From NCBI RefSeq assembly GCF_015265435.1, contig NZ_JABJWH010000020.1, positions 186,001-250,000 of the forward strand: a DNA stretch of 64,000 bases. The letters run 5' to 3'. Below, piece after piece: positions 1 to 9,435 of the stretch. The notes below the pieces were generated by a model, which was given only the letters and a program-made list of their open reading frames with translations, was not told the origin of the DNA and searched no databases. Numbering within the stretch: the first letter of the stretch is position 1; the number at the start of each line of letters is the position of its first letter. The translations under genes were made by a program, and so were the position numbers. Origin of the DNA: Alloalcanivorax profundimaris. Lineage in GTDB: Bacteria; Pseudomonadota; Gammaproteobacteria; Pseudomonadales; Alcanivoracaceae.

Positions 1-604
1 AGGCGCCGGCCCGGCCGGCCAGGCGCCGGCCCAGGGTGAGATCCAGATCCGGGGCGGCGAAATGGCGGGCGCTGGCGCTGTCACGCTGGCCGGCCTGCCA
101 GTGGCGCAGCCCCAGACCGCCCAGCCCGGGCACGCCGCCCACCGCCAGAATCTGGCCGGGCAGCGCGCCGTCCCGGCGCAGTACCCGGTCGGCGCGCACC
201 GCGCCGGTGGCCTGGATCGCCACGCTGAGCGGGCCGCGCGTCATGTCGCCACCCACCAGGTCGATGCCGGCCCGGTCCGCCAGGGCGAACATGCCCCGGC
301 TGAACTCCGCCAGCCAGGCCTCGTCCACCTCCGGCAGGGTCAGCGACAACAGGAACCACAACGGGCGGGCGCCCATGGCGTACAGGTCGGAGAGGTTCAC
401 CGCCAGGCAGCGGTGGCCGGTCTCGAAGGGGGGCAGGTCGTCGGGAAAGTGACGGCCGCCGACGCTGGTGTCCAGGGTCATCACCAGCTGTTCGCCGGCG
501 GGCGGCGTAAGCAGGGCGGCGTCGTCGCCGGGGCCCAGCAACACGCCCTCGCCACCCGGGCCCGGGCGGCGGAAGTAGCGTTCGATCAGGGAGAATTCGT
601 CCAT
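1..604 (-). CDS. thiL: Thiamine-monophosphate kinase ThiL, 3' part cut by window edge
   Basis: ThiL phosphorylates thiamine monophosphate to thiamine diphosphate in the cytoplasm. About 201 N-terminal residues are visible, starting MDEFSLIERYF, followed by the family motif GPGDDAALL near residues 24-32 (metal/ATP-binding aspartates) and a GGDMTRGP segment near residue 118. The start ATG at 602-604 lies 18 bp beyond the end of nusB, so it is the distal gene of the rib-nusB-thiL operon. The C-terminal third is outside the window. The family and the neighbourhood agree, so the call is firm. Confidence 0.93.
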   Translation of the reverse strand, partial: MDEFSLIERYFRRPGPGGEGVLLGPGDDAALLTPPAGEQLVMTLDTSVGGRHFPDDLPPFETGHRCLAVNLSDLYAMGARPLWFLLSLTLPEVDEAWLAEFSRGMFALADRAGIDLVGGDMTRGPLSVAIQATGAVRADRVLRRDGALPGQILAVGGVPGLGGLGLRHWQAGQRDSASARHFAAPDLDLTLGRRLAGRAGA

Positions 605-622
605 GGCCCGCTCCCCGGCGGT

Positions 623-1132
623 TCAGGCGTCGCCGCCGTCCCGGTCGCCGTCACCCTGGTCGCGGCTGCGGGCGCCGCTGTCCGGCTCGCGGCGGCGGTG
701 GGCGGTTTCCGCCGAGCGCAGGCGGCGGGCCAGCTTGTCGAGCACGCCGTTGACGTATTTGAAGGAGTCCTCGGCGCCGAACACCTTGGCCAACTCGATG
801 CCCTCGTTGATCACCACCCGGTAGGGCACGTCCAGGCGCTCCTTCAATTCGAAGGCACCCAGCCGCAGCAGCGCCTTCTCCACCTGGGACAGCTCCTCCA
901 CGCGGCGGTCCAGGAAGGGCCGCAGCGCCTCGTCCAGGTCGCCGACCTGCCCCGGCACGCCATGCAGCAGATCATGGAAATAGGTGCGGTCCACCTTTTC
1001 CATGTCGTTGGTGGCCAGGAACTGCGCCTCGATGTCGCCCAGGGCGGCGCCGGCCAGTTGCCACTGGTAGAGCGCCTGCAGCGCGTAGCGGCGCGCCTTG
1101 CGGCGGGCGGCGGGGGAAGAGGAAGCGGTCAT
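623..1132 (-). CDS. nusB: Transcription antitermination factor NusB
   Basis: NusB (169 aa) binds boxA RNA with NusE/S10 and promotes antitermination, mainly on rRNA operons. The protein has the usual start ([18 protein letters not shown]), the [24 protein letters not shown] core and the [17 protein letters not shown] motif. The ATG at 1132 overlaps the ribH stop by one base (TGATG), indicating translational coupling; an in-frame TTG at 1135 is possible but less likely. The C-terminal tail after about residue 145 is charged and probably disordered. Confidence 0.95.
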   Translation of the reverse strand: MTASSSPAARRKARRYALQALYQWQLAGAALGDIEAQFLATNDMEKVDRTYFHDLLHGVPGQVGDLDEALRPFLDRRVEELSQVEKALLRLGAFELKERLDVPYRVVINEGIELAKVFGAEDSFKYVNGVLDKLARRLRSAETAHRRREPDSGARSRDQGDGDRDGGDA

Positions 1133-1602
1133 CAAAGCGCCTTGAACAGAGAAACCATTTCCAACGCGGACATGGCGGCCTCGGCGCCCTTGTTGCCGGC
1201 CTTGGTGCCGCTGCGCTCGATGGCCTGCTCGATGGAATCCACGGTCAGCACGCCGAACGCCACCGGCACGCCGGCCTCGTTCTGCACCGCCGCCAGGCCC
1301 TTGGCCGCTTCGCCGGCCACGTATTCGAAGTGGGCGGTGCCGCCGCGGATCACCGCGCCCAGCGCCACCACGGCGTCGTAGTCACGCTTGGCGAGCAGTT
1401 GCTTGACCGCCACCGGAAGTTCCCAGGCGCCGGGCACGCGGATGATCTCGATGTCGTCGCGGCTTACGCCGTGGCGCACCAGGGCATCCACGGCGCCGGC
1501 CAGCAGTGCTTCCACCACGAAGCTGTTGAAGCGGGTCACCACCAGGGCGTACCGGCCGCCCACGTTGTTGAGAGTGCCTTCGAAGGTCTTGATGTCTTGC
1601 AT
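1132..1602 (-). CDS. ribH: 6,7-dimethyl-8-ribityllumazine synthase
   Basis: Lumazine synthase (156 aa) condenses 5-amino-6-ribitylamino-uracil with 3,4-dihydroxy-2-butanone 4-phosphate, the penultimate step of riboflavin synthesis. Family motifs seen are [14 protein letters not shown] (N-terminal substrate loop), VPGAWELP, and the [14 protein letters not shown] segment with the catalytic histidine. An AGGAACAG ribosome site precedes the ATG at 1602. It sits between ribBA (46-bp gap) and nusB (1-bp overlap) in the conserved order. Confidence 0.95.
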   Translation of the reverse strand: MQDIKTFEGTLNNVGGRYALVVTRFNSFVVEALLAGAVDALVRHGVSRDDIEIIRVPGAWELPVAVKQLLAKRDYDAVVALGAVIRGGTAHFEYVAGEAAKGLAAVQNEAGVPVAFGVLTVDSIEQAIERSGTKAGNKGAEAAMSALEMVSLFKAL

Positions 1603-1647
1603 GGTCTGTTCCTGGTTCCTGTTCGAGTCCGCGCGGCGGCGCGGGGA

Positions 1648-2757
1648 TCAGCCGTCCGCTTCCACGTATTCGACGATCTCCAGGCCGAAGCCGGAGAGCG
1701 CGTTGAAGCGCATCGGCGAGCTGAGCAGGCGCATCTTGCGCACGCCCAGCGCCTTGAGAATCTGTGAGCCGGTGCCGATATTGCGGTAGGCCCGGGACTC
1801 GCCCTTGGGTTGCGGCGCGGTGCCTTCGAAGAAGGCGCGCAGCCGGTTGAGGCTGGGTTCGGAATCCTCGTCCTGGCCGAGGATGATCACCACCCCGGCC
1901 TCGGCGCCGGACAGCTTCTCCAGCACCCGGTGCATGTTCCAGCCGGTGCGACCGTCCAGCTTGGCGCTCATCAGGTCGCGCAGCGGGTCCACCTGGTGCA
2001 CCCGCACCACCACTTCCTTGTCCTCGCTGATCTCGCCCTTCACCAGGGCCACGTGCAGGTGGCCGTCCACGGTGTCGTTGAAGGCCACCAGCCGGAACTG
2101 GCCGTACCAGGTGTCCAGCGGGTGCTCGGAAACCTGCTCGATGGTCTGCTCGTTAAGGGCGCGGTACTGAATCAGATCGGCAATGGTGCCGATCTTGATG
2201 TCGTGCTCCTTGGCGAAGGTCTCCAGGTCCGGGCGGCGGGCCATGGAGCCGTCCTGGTTCATCACCTCGCAGATCACGCCGGCGGGCTCGCAGCCGGCCA
2301 TGGACGCCAGGTCGCAGGCCGCCTCGGTGTGGCCGGCGCGGCGCAGCACGCCGCCGGGCTCGGCCATCAGCGGGAAGATGTGGCCGGGCTGGACGATGTC
2401 GGAGGCCTTGGCGTCCAACGCCACCGCGGCCTGCACGGTGCGCGCCCGGTCGGCGGCGGAAATGCCGGTGGAGACGCCTTCCCGGGCCTCGATGGAGACG
2501 GTGAACTTGGTGCCGAAGCCGCTGCCGTTGGCGCTCACCATGAGCGGCAGGTCGAGCTGCTCGCAGCGTTCCTTGGACATCGGCATGCAGATCAGGCCGC
2601 AGGCGTAGCGGGCCATGAAATTGATGGCCTCCGGGGTGACGTGCTCGGCGGCCATCACCAGGTCGCCCTCGTTTTCCCGGTCCTCGTCATCCATCAGGAT
2701 CACCATCTTGCCCTGACGAATGTCCTCGATCAGTTCCTCGATACTGTTCAACTGCAT
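1648..2757 (-). CDS. ribBA: 3,4-dihydroxy-2-butanone 4-phosphate synthase with degenerate GTP cyclohydrolase II domain
   Basis: Protein of 369 aa. The N-terminal half (about 1-200) is an intact DHBP synthase that makes the four-carbon unit of riboflavin from ribulose 5-phosphate; it has the acidic [12 protein letters not shown] motif near residue 23 and [13 protein letters not shown]. The C-terminal half (about 205-369) is shaped like GTP cyclohydrolase II but lacks the three zinc cysteines: where active enzymes read HSECLTGD...RCDCG, this one reads [17 protein letters not shown], and the RQEGRNIG region is replaced by GQDEDSEPS. It therefore probably supplies only RibB activity (the RibBX type), with an active RibA expected elsewhere. 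It lies 9 bp downstream of ribE. Confidence 0.92.
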   Translation of the reverse strand: MQLNSIEELIEDIRQGKMVILMDDEDRENEGDLVMAAEHVTPEAINFMARYACGLICMPMSKERCEQLDLPLMVSANGSGFGTKFTVSIEAREGVSTGISAADRARTVQAAVALDAKASDIVQPGHIFPLMAEPGGVLRRAGHTEAACDLASMAGCEPAGVICEVMNQDGSMARRPDLETFAKEHDIKIGTIADLIQYRALNEQTIEQVSEHPLDTWYGQFRLVAFNDTVDGHLHVALVKGEISEDKEVVVRVHQVDPLRDLMSAKLDGRTGWNMHRVLEKLSGAEAGVVIILGQDEDSEPSLNRLRAFFEGTAPQPKGESRAYRNIGTGSQILKALGVRKMRLLSSPMRFNALSGFGLEIVEYVEADG

Positions 2758-2766
2758 AAGTCCGCC

Positions 2767-3429
2767 TTATTTCAGAAACCCGTGCTCGGCCAGAAAGGCC
2801 GTGGAAATGCCCTGGGAGCCGGGTTGGGCGGCGCGCTCGCCGAGCAGCAGCCGCTCCAGGTAGCGCGCAATGATATCAACTTCCAGGTTCACTGGCGTCC
2901 CCACCGCCCAATCCTGGATGGTGGTGACCTCCTGCGTGTGGGGAATGATGTTCAAGGAGAACACCGCGCCGTCCACGCTGTTCACCGTCAGGCTGATGCC
3001 GTCCACGGTGATCGAGCCCTTCTGGGCGATGTAGCGGGCCAGCTCCGCCGGCGCCTCGATGTCGATGCGCACCGAGCGGGCGTCCGAGGTCATCGCCTTG
3101 ACCGTGCCCAGCCCGTCCACGTGGCCGCTGACCAGGTGGCCGCCCATGCGCGTGGAGGGCGTCATCGCCTTCTCCAGGTTCACCCGGCTGCCGTTCTTGA
3201 GCTGCCCCAGGGACGTGAGCGACAGGGTCTCGCCGGACACGTCGGCGCTGAAGGCGTCGCCGCCGTCCAGGGCGGTGACCGTCAGGCAGACGCCGTTGAC
3301 GGCGATGGAGTCGCCCAGTTTGACGTCGCCGAAGTCCAGTTCGGCGCTCTGGATGCGCAGCGTCACGTCCCCGTTGGCGGGGGTCAGCGCCGCCACCCGT
3401 CCCTGGGCTTCAATGATGCCTGTAAACAT
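2767..3429 (-). CDS. ribE: Riboflavin synthase (alpha type)
   Basis: Riboflavin synthase (220 aa) dismutates two lumazine molecules to riboflavin. The start at 3429 is chosen because MFTGIIEAQG is the invariant family N-terminus; an in-frame upstream extension to 3531 has no support. The two homologous lumazine-binding halves are visible: one around SIAVNGVCLTVT with GHLVSGHVDG, the other around SITVDGISLTVN with IIPHT. First gene of the rib operon here. No FMN riboswitch could be recognised in the leader 3430-3534. ribD, often next upstream in relatives, is absent, the autotransporter taking that place. Confidence 0.94.
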   Translation of the reverse strand: MFTGIIEAQGRVAALTPANGDVTLRIQSAELDFGDVKLGDSIAVNGVCLTVTALDGGDAFSADVSGETLSLTSLGQLKNGSRVNLEKAMTPSTRMGGHLVSGHVDGLGTVKAMTSDARSVRIDIEAPAELARYIAQKGSITVDGISLTVNSVDGAVFSLNIIPHTQEVTTIQDWAVGTPVNLEVDIIARYLERLLLGERAAQPGSQGISTAFLAEHGFLK

Positions 3430-3534
3430 GACTGTACCTCTGTGGATCCGGATGCGGACGCCGGTGAAGACCGGCCAAGCGTGCGGGAGAACCGCCGGGC
3501 GCGCGGAAATATGCAGGAGGAGCGCAATCATAAA

Positions 3535-3566
3535 CGCCCCGGGGGATTCAGTCCAAACCCGGGGCG
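3535..3566 (-). terminator. Intrinsic terminator after the autotransporter gene
   Basis: A 9-bp perfect stem (CGCCCCGGG / CCCGGGGCG) with a 14-nt loop is followed on the minus strand by TTTAT. It lies 36 bp past the autotransporter stop and separates it from the rib operon. The U tract is short. Confidence 0.7.
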
Positions 3567-3601
3567 TGGAAGGTGGGTAAGCGGATGGGGCAGGAAAGAC
3601 G

Positions 3602-6600
3602 CTACCAGGTCAGGCGACCACTGAGCAGCGCCCCCTGGCTGTGGTGCTCACCGCCCAGGCGACCCTGGTAACCGGCCCACAGGGACAGGGCCGGGGTCAC
3701 CGCCAGGCCCACGCCCAGGTGCGGGGCCAGCTGCAAGCGGTCGCGTTCGGCGCCGGCCACCCGGAAGGTGCCCCCGGTGCCCACGAAGGCGGCGTCCTGC
3801 TCGGCGTGGGCGTCGCCGAAGCCGCGCTCCAGAGCGAGGCCACCGTGCAGGCTCAAGCGTTGGCGGCCGATCTGGAAATAGCGGGCGCCGTCGACCCCCA
3901 CGGCGGCTTCCCCCACGCCCAGGGTGGTGTCGTCCACGGCCAGGCCCAGGGCGCCGGCGCCGGTTTCCGTGAAGGCGTCCCGCTCCAGCCGGGTCCAGGC
4001 CAGGCGGCCATAGGGCCGCAGCACCACGTCGCCCTGGATCAGGTCGATGCCAGCTTCCAGGTCCACCCGCAGGCTGTGCAGGTCGCTGTCGGACTCGGCG
4101 AGCACCCCGGCGGCGGCGCTCCGGCGGTGGTCCACCCGGGCGCGGCCGTAATTGAGATCGCCACGCGCATACAGGCCGCCATCCCCTTGCCAGCGCCCGT
4201 ACAGACCGGCGAACCAGGCCTCCAGGTCGCCGTCCGCGTCCCGGTTGCGGTAATGAAAATCCCCCTGGCCGCGGCCGGCGGCGGCGCCCAGCAGCCAGTC
4301 GCCCCGGCGGCCGTCCACGCCCAGGGCCAGTTGCTCCCCCCGGAAGGTGTAGGCGGCGTTACCGGTGGGGAAATCAGCGTCTTCCTGGTAGCGGGAAGAA
4401 CGCGCCTGCACCCACACCCCGCCGCGCTCGCCGCCGCCGTCCCCGGCGGCCCGGGCCGGGGTCAGCCCGGTGGGCGCCACGGTACGATGGGCACTCCCGG
4501 TTGGAGCCGCCAAGGCCTGCAGCCCCCGCTGCAGACGCTGGTTCAGCGTGGCCCGCGAGCCGCCGTCCAGGGCACCACCGCGCTGACGCAGGGCATCCGC
4601 GAACTGACGCTGCAACGCCATCGCCACCGTCGGGCCGGCCAACAGGCTGTCGCCGCTCAGCGCGGAGAACGCCGCCGGCGCCCGGGCGCCGCTGAGCGGC
4701 AACAGATGCTGCTGGACGGCGTGGCCGGTGGGCAGGGTTTCCGCGTGGGTCGCCACCGCCCGCTGGTTGTCGGTGCCCGCCAGGCTGGCGAAGCGCACGT
4801 TGTTGCGCGCCAGCCGCAGGGTCACGTCGCGGGCGCCGTACACCAGCGACGGATCAAGAAAGGCGTAGTCCGAGGACACATCGTCGAACTGGCCGAGGAT
4901 CCCCCCATCGGCGCTGAGAAAGGTGTATTCGCTGAGCGGGCGATAGGCGCCGCCGGCGCCCACATGGATCACCGACCCGGCCAGCCGGGCCTGGCCGGCC
5001 ACCAGGATCCGGTCACCGTCACCGCCGGACGGGTCCACTTCCACCGCCAGGGTGGCGCCGCTGTTCAAGGTCAGGTCGCCGTCCACGGCCAGGGTGCCGA
5101 TGGAGTTGCCCGCCGCCAGGGTGCCGCCGGTTTCCACCACCGTGGCTCCGACCGTGCCGGTGCCCCCCAGGGTGGCGCCGTCGGCCACGGTCATGGCGCT
5201 GCCGTGCCAGTCGCCGTTCACCGCCAGGCCACCCTGGCCGACCCGCGTGGCGCCGGTGAAGGCGGCGCCGTCACCGTTAAGCGCCAACCAGCCCGCGCCG
5301 CTCTTGCGCAGCGCGCCGGTGCCCGAGAAATCATTGTTCAGCACGGCGGCGGCGGTCTGGTCGATGACCAGGGTGGCGTTATTGACGATATCGCCACTGC
5401 CCAGGCTGGCCGAGGCCCCGGTGAGCGTGCCGCCGCTCACCGTCAGCCCGCCACTGAAGGCATTGGCGCCGGTGAGCACCAGGTCCCCGGCGCCGCTTTT
5501 CTCGAAGGCGCCGGCGCCCAGCAAGCGACCGTCCCAGGTGAGCGCATGGCCGGCGTCGGTCACCGCCAGGGTGCCGCCACCAACGCCCAGTTGCAGTTGC
5601 CGGGCGGTGGCGCTGAACCCGGTACCGGTGACGATCAGCGTGCCACCGTCCAGGCCCAGGGCCCCGCTGCCCAGGGCGCCATCGGAGGCCACCGACAGGC
5701 CGCCCTCGCGGACCAGGGTGCCGCCGGCATGACCATTGGCGCCACTCAGGGTCAGCACGCCGGCGCCGGTTTTTTCCAGCACCCCGGCGCCGCTGATGGT
5801 ACCGGCGTAGACGCCGTCCAGGCTTTGCTCAAAGCGCAGCACCCCCTGGTTGGTCACATTCCCCCCAAGCGCGTCGCTGTTCCCGGCCAGGGTGCCCCCT
5901 TCGATCAACCAGTCCTGGGCGCCGTTGCCGGTCAGCCGCCAGGTACCGACGCCGCGCTTGGCGAACGCCTCGAACCCCTGGAACGCGGTGCCGATGTCGC
6001 CCAGATCGAAGACCCCGTCGTCGGCGCCGCCCAGGGCCAGCACATCATTGCCGCCCTCGGCCCGGACCCCGCCGCTCTGCTGGAAGCCGCTCAGCAGCGT
6101 CAGCCGGTTGGCGCCGCCGGTGAAATGGATGGCGGCGGCGCGATTGCTGCCGTTACTGCGAGTGCCGCCGCTCACCGTGCCGCCCAGGGTAACGTCCAGA
6201 TCCGCGCCGCTGACGCCAACGCCGCCCTCCGCCACCATGCCGAAACCGACGAAACCGCTGCCGCCACCTTGTACCTCGGCGCCGCTGGCGATTAGCAGGT
6301 CACCGCCGTCCATGACGATGCCGGCACCGCCGTCGCCGCTCTGGGCGCCGTCGCCGCCCCGGCCGCCCACCACCTCGCCACCGAGAATTTCCACACTGCC
6401 GCCGCCGGTGAGGCGCAGGCCCGCGCCGCCGTCGGCGCCATCACCGCCGGAGCCAACGCTGTCACCGCCCCAACCGCCATACAGGCCACCGGAGAATTGA
6501 CGCACGGTGGCGGCGTTGTCGATCCACACCGCGTCACCGGCGGCGCCCCCGTCGCCGCCGCTCTCGCCGAGGCCACCGTCGCCGCCAAGGATATCGCCCC

Positions 6601-7546
6601 GGTTGATCAGCGTGGCGCCCGACATGCGCACACCGGTGCCGCCCTTGCCGCCGGCACCACCGGCGGCGGGATAGTCATAGGTACTGCCGGCACCGCCTTC
6701 GCCGCCGTTGCCACCCTGGATATAGCCGCCGGCATCATTGGTCAGGGTGCCGCCGCCGTCCATGTTTCGGAAGGCATCGCCGCCATCACCGCCGTTGCCC
6801 CCTTCGCCGGCCAGGTAATAGTCGGAAAAACCGCCTTCGCCCCCATCCCCTCCGTACAGTTCACCGGCATTATGAGTGCCGAGACCCACGCCTTGCCGCA
6901 CCACGCCATGGCCGCCCATACCGCCATGGCCGCCATCGTCAAAAGGCCGCGCCAACTTCCAATCCAGCAGCCCAAGGGCGTGCAGGGGCGTATTGTTCGT
7001 GTTGCTCATCTCGATGTTGTAGAGATAGCTTGTCTGCCCGATTGACAGGTAATCGGCGGCGCCACGCTGGGTGGCATAGACACTGATAAGCCCGGAAGCG
7101 AAGGCGCCGCTGATCTTGTCGGCGATGTCCCGCGGGGTATCCGTGGCTTCGATCACGATGGTTGCCGTTACGCCGTCAATGGTGATGCTGAAACTGTCGC
7201 CGGGCACAATGCCCTTCTGGCCGGCCAGCGGCGCCGTGCCGTCCAGGCCATAGGCGGCGGTCTCCGCGGCTTCAGAATAGCCATCCAGCGAATGCCCCTG
7301 CCCGCCCGTGCCGCCGTCGTGCACGGTGCCCGCGCCGATGATCAGGGAGGCATCGGCATTGATCACGGCGCCTCCACCGTCACCCCCGGCGCCGCCGCGC
7401 ACGCCATCGGAGCCGGTGCCATCCGCCCCCGGCATGCCGGACACCGCCGACGCCATCGCCGGCAACAGCGCCATGGAAAAACACAACCCGACCCGTTTTT
7501 TTTGGGTAAAAGCAGCCCCCCAAGGGCCAGAAAGAGAACAGGACAT
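3602..7546 (-). CDS. Type Va autotransporter, Gly-rich passenger with PATR-type beta repeats
   Basis: Protein of 1314 aa. An atypical N-terminus with a hydrophobic stretch (VGLCFSMALLPAMASA, about 19-34) should be the Sec signal. Residues 35-480 are extremely Gly/Asp-rich (repeated GGxGGxGG). Inside this, around 100-180, is a segment (SITIDGVTATIVIEA...IADKISGAF) resembling the flagellin/hook IN motif. Residues about 550-800 carry autotransporter-associated beta-strand repeats (for example GVLTLSGANGHAGGTLV), expected to form a right-handed beta-helix. Residues about 1040-1314 are an outer-membrane beta-barrel ending in a terminal Trp (SGRLTW), typical for BamA recognition. Function of the passenger is unknown; adhesion is a guess. 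The divergent AraC gene is a likely regulator. Confidence 0.88.
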   Translation of the reverse strand: MSCSLSGPWGAAFTQKKRVGLCFSMALLPAMASAVSGMPGADGTGSDGVRGGAGGDGGGAVINADASLIIGAGTVHDGGTGGQGHSLDGYSEAAETAAYGLDGTAPLAGQKGIVPGDSFSITIDGVTATIVIEATDTPRDIADKISGAFASGLISVYATQRGAADYLSIGQTSYLYNIEMSNTNNTPLHALGLLDWKLARPFDDGGHGGMGGHGVVRQGVGLGTHNAGELYGGDGGEGGFSDYYLAGEGGNGGDGGDAFRNMDGGGTLTNDAGGYIQGGNGGEGGAGSTYDYPAAGGAGGKGGTGVRMSGATLINRGDILGGDGGLGESGGDGGAAGDAVWIDNAATVRQFSGGLYGGWGGDSVGSGGDGADGGAGLRLTGGGSVEILGGEVVGGRGGDGAQSGDGGAGIVMDGGDLLIASGAEVQGGGSGFVGFGMVAEGGVGVSGADLDVTLGGTVSGGTRSNGSNRAAAIHFTGGANRLTLLSGFQQSGGVRAEGGNDVLALGGADDGVFDLGDIGTAFQGFEAFAKRGVGTWRLTGNGAQDWLIEGGTLAGNSDALGGNVTNQGVLRFEQSLDGVYAGTISGAGVLEKTGAGVLTLSGANGHAGGTLVREGGLSVASDGALGSGALGLDGGTLIVTGTGFSATARQLQLGVGGGTLAVTDAGHALTWDGRLLGAGAFEKSGAGDLVLTGANAFSGGLTVSGGTLTGASASLGSGDIVNNATLVIDQTAAAVLNNDFSGTGALRKSGAGWLALNGDGAAFTGATRVGQGGLAVNGDWHGSAMTVADGATLGGTGTVGATVVETGGTLAAGNSIGTLAVDGDLTLNSGATLAVEVDPSGGDGDRILVAGQARLAGSVIHVGAGGAYRPLSEYTFLSADGGILGQFDDVSSDYAFLDPSLVYGARDVTLRLARNNVRFASLAGTDNQRAVATHAETLPTGHAVQQHLLPLSGARAPAAFSALSGDSLLAGPTVAMALQRQFADALRQRGGALDGGSRATLNQRLQRGLQALAAPTGSAHRTVAPTGLTPARAAGDGGGERGGVWVQARSSRYQEDADFPTGNAAYTFRGEQLALGVDGRRGDWLLGAAAGRGQGDFHYRNRDADGDLEAWFAGLYGRWQGDGGLYARGDLNYGRARVDHRRSAAAGVLAESDSDLHSLRVDLEAGIDLIQGDVVLRPYGRLAWTRLERDAFTETGAGALGLAVDDTTLGVGEAAVGVDGARYFQIGRQRLSLHGGLALERGFGDAHAEQDAAFVGTGGTFRVAGAERDRLQLAPHLGVGLAVTPALSLWAGYQGRLGGEHHSQGALLSGRLTW

Positions 7547-7691
7547 CGCACCCTCGATTCGGTATTTTTATCAACGATAAGGCAGAAAAATAGCAAGGCG
7601 CCGATCGCCTCACCACGGCGCCGTTTTATGAATTTCGTGAAAGTTATCATCCAAAAAAAGACAACAGGGATGATTCAAAAGGGGGAAGCAA

Positions 7692-8642
7692 GTGATCAGC
7701 CAAGACAACCCACCGGGCACCGTCCACGCCTTGGAAATGGGCGGCGGGGAGCGGTTCGAACTGCCCGGGGTACGCGGACGAATGGAACGGCTGGAATTGG
7801 CCAGCGGCCTGGTGCTGTATCGGGTGGATTACCGGGCTGGAGAAGACTGCACCTTGCAGCTCGACCGCCCCACCTTCCAGCAGCCCTGGATCGGAAGCAT
7901 TTTCCATATTCAGGGCCGCTCCGGCATGGAGCTGCCGGACGGCAGCCATCACCAGGTCACGCCGGAGCGCGCCCTGCTGGTACGCACCGACATCAGCGGC
8001 ACCTGCTTCCGACTCAGCCGTGGCGAACAGGTCCGGCACATTGGCGTGGCCTGCCCCCTGGACGTGCTCCGCGACCACCTGGGCGGCGGGCTGCCGACAG
8101 CCCTGAAGCCCTTCGTCGGCCGCTATGGCGACACGGTGGCGGTGCGTGCGCTGCATCCCAGCAGCCGCCTGCGGCAGTTCGCCACCAGCCTGTTCACCAC
8201 CCATGCCCAGGGCCTGTGCCGGGGCATGAAGATGGAAGGCGCGGCCCTGCTGTTTTTGTCGGAAATTCTGGAAAATTATTGCGACAGCCCGGCCACCGAG
8301 GCGCTGCCCGCCTGGGAAGAACAGGCGTTTCTGGAAATCCGTGATGCCATTATCAACGACCCGGGGGCGCCGTTATCCATCCCCGCTCTGGCGGACCGGG
8401 CCGGCCTCTCCGAAAGCCGCCTCAATCAGTTGTTCCAGCACCAGGAAAAACGCTCCTGCGCGGAGTTCATACGCGGCGAGCGCCTGGACCAGGCCCAGCG
8501 ACTGCTGGAAACCGGCGACGCCCCGGTCAAGGTGGTGGCGGCGCGAGCGGGCTACGGCCATGTCAGCAATTTCTCCCGCGCTTACCGCGCCCGCTTCGGC
8601 GAACCGCCCGCGCGCACCCTGCGCCGGGCGTTGACCCGCTGA
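7692..8642 (+). CDS. AraC-family transcriptional regulator
   Basis: A 316-aa regulator. The C-terminal ~100 residues hold two helix-turn-helix units: IPALADRAGLSESRLNQLFQ and the signature VKVVAARAGYGHVSNFSRAY, the second typical of AraC/XylS proteins. The N-terminal ~200 residues are a sensor region of the PchR-like type, with no ligand predictable. The start is GTG at 7692, backed by an AGGGGGAA ribosome site 5 bp upstream. It is divergent from the autotransporter with a 145-bp shared region, so it plausibly controls that gene. Confidence 0.87.
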   Translation: MISQDNPPGTVHALEMGGGERFELPGVRGRMERLELASGLVLYRVDYRAGEDCTLQLDRPTFQQPWIGSIFHIQGRSGMELPDGSHHQVTPERALLVRTDISGTCFRLSRGEQVRHIGVACPLDVLRDHLGGGLPTALKPFVGRYGDTVAVRALHPSSRLRQFATSLFTTHAQGLCRGMKMEGAALLFLSEILENYCDSPATEALPAWEEQAFLEIRDAIINDPGAPLSIPALADRAGLSESRLNQLFQHQEKRSCAEFIRGERLDQAQRLLETGDAPVKVVAARAGYGHVSNFSRAYRARFGEPPARTLRRALTR

Positions 8643-8784
8643 GCCGGGCCGCCGGGCACCGGTTCGACGGGACCGGGAAAAACATGCACTATTTGCCTGC
8701 CTCGAACCCGACACTCCCATCAACCGTGTCCCCCGGCCGGCGTCCGCTTGACGCCGGCCCCGATCATTGGAGGAAACAGGGGTA

Positions 8785-9288
8785 ATGAAGAAGCAAGACA
8801 GCGCGCCCATCAATCCCTTGCCGCTGGACTCGGAAACCATGCCGCTATGGAGCCGGGCCGGCTTTTTGATTCGGCGTCTCAACCAGATTCACTATGCGTT
8901 GTTCCTCAGCGAATGCGAGGAGTTCGATCTGACGCCGGTTCAGTACGGCATTCTCACCGAACTGCGGGAACACCCGGACATCGACCAGATTTCCCTGGCC
9001 CAGGAAGTGGGCATCGACCGCAGCAACGCGGCGGACATTCTGCGCCGCCTGGAAAAGCGCGGGCTGGTGAGCCGCCACCCCAGCAAACGCGACCGTCGCA
9101 TGAAGCTCAGCCGGCTCACCGAGGACGGCGAACGGGTGACCCAGGAGATGTACGACAGTATGCGCCGGGCCCAGGAAAAGCTGCTCGCCCCGCTGCCGCC
9201 GGAAGACCAGAACGCCTTCATCATGATGCTGATGCGCCTGGTGAGCGCCAACAACCACCTCGGCCGCGCCGTTTTCCACCCCACCTGA
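8785..9288 (+). CDS. MarR-family regulator (NicR/PicR-like) of the adjacent catabolic genes
   Basis: A 167-aa winged-helix repressor. Recognition region: ISLAQEVGIDRSNAADILRRLEKRGLVSR, then the wing KRDRRMKLSRLTEDG. MarR proteins of this type (NicR in nicotinate, PicR in picolinate degradation) release DNA on binding an aromatic pathway compound. The ATG at 8785 is preferred over a TTG at 8767; TTGGAGGAAA lies upstream. It stands directly before nicD and three copies of a 16-bp element are placed before nicD and the oxygenase genes, which makes it the obvious candidate to bind them. That binding is inferred. Confidence 0.86.
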   Translation: MKKQDSAPINPLPLDSETMPLWSRAGFLIRRLNQIHYALFLSECEEFDLTPVQYGILTELREHPDIDQISLAQEVGIDRSNAADILRRLEKRGLVSRHPSKRDRRMKLSRLTEDGERVTQEMYDSMRRAQEKLLAPLPPEDQNAFIMMLMRLVSANNHLGRAVFHPT

Positions 9289-9331
9289 GCCTCCACCGGC
9301 AGCCGCTTTTCCGTGCCAGGGTGCGGCCATA

Positions 9332-9353
9332 TGGGAAGCACACTGATTATATT
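9332..9353 (+). promoter_or_regulatory. Shared 16-bp element, copy 1, with adjacent -10-like box
   Basis: TGGGAAGCACACTGAT at 9332-9347 matches the copies at 9443 and 15841 at 13 of 16 positions. It is followed at once by TATATT (9348-9353), which could be a -10 box; no good -35 is seen. Copy 1 is the most diverged. Probably a regulator site for the MarR protein. Confidence 0.5.
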
Positions 9354-9435
9354 ATTTTGGCGCCCAGCCCTGAAATACAGGATTTTTTGAATATATAACA
9401 ATAACTTACAGAATAAACGGCGGCCGAACCCTTCC

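Noticed and set aside
1648-2250. Active GTP cyclohydrolase II
   Set aside because: All three zinc cysteines and the catalytic motif are missing.
3430-3601. FMN riboswitch upstream of ribE
   Set aside because: None of the conserved RFN-element helices or loops could be recognised; only a terminator of the upstream gene is visible.
1810-6295. Long plus-strand reading frames opposite ribBA/ribE and the autotransporter
   Set aside because: They are antisense frames kept open by high GC; their products are low-complexity Ala/Gly/His/Arg sequences without family motifs, while the minus-strand genes have clear motifs and start sites.
6300-7400. CRISPR or tandem DNA repeat array in the Gly-rich region
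   Set aside because: The repetition is at protein level (GGxGG) with variable codons; no regular repeat-spacer pattern exists.
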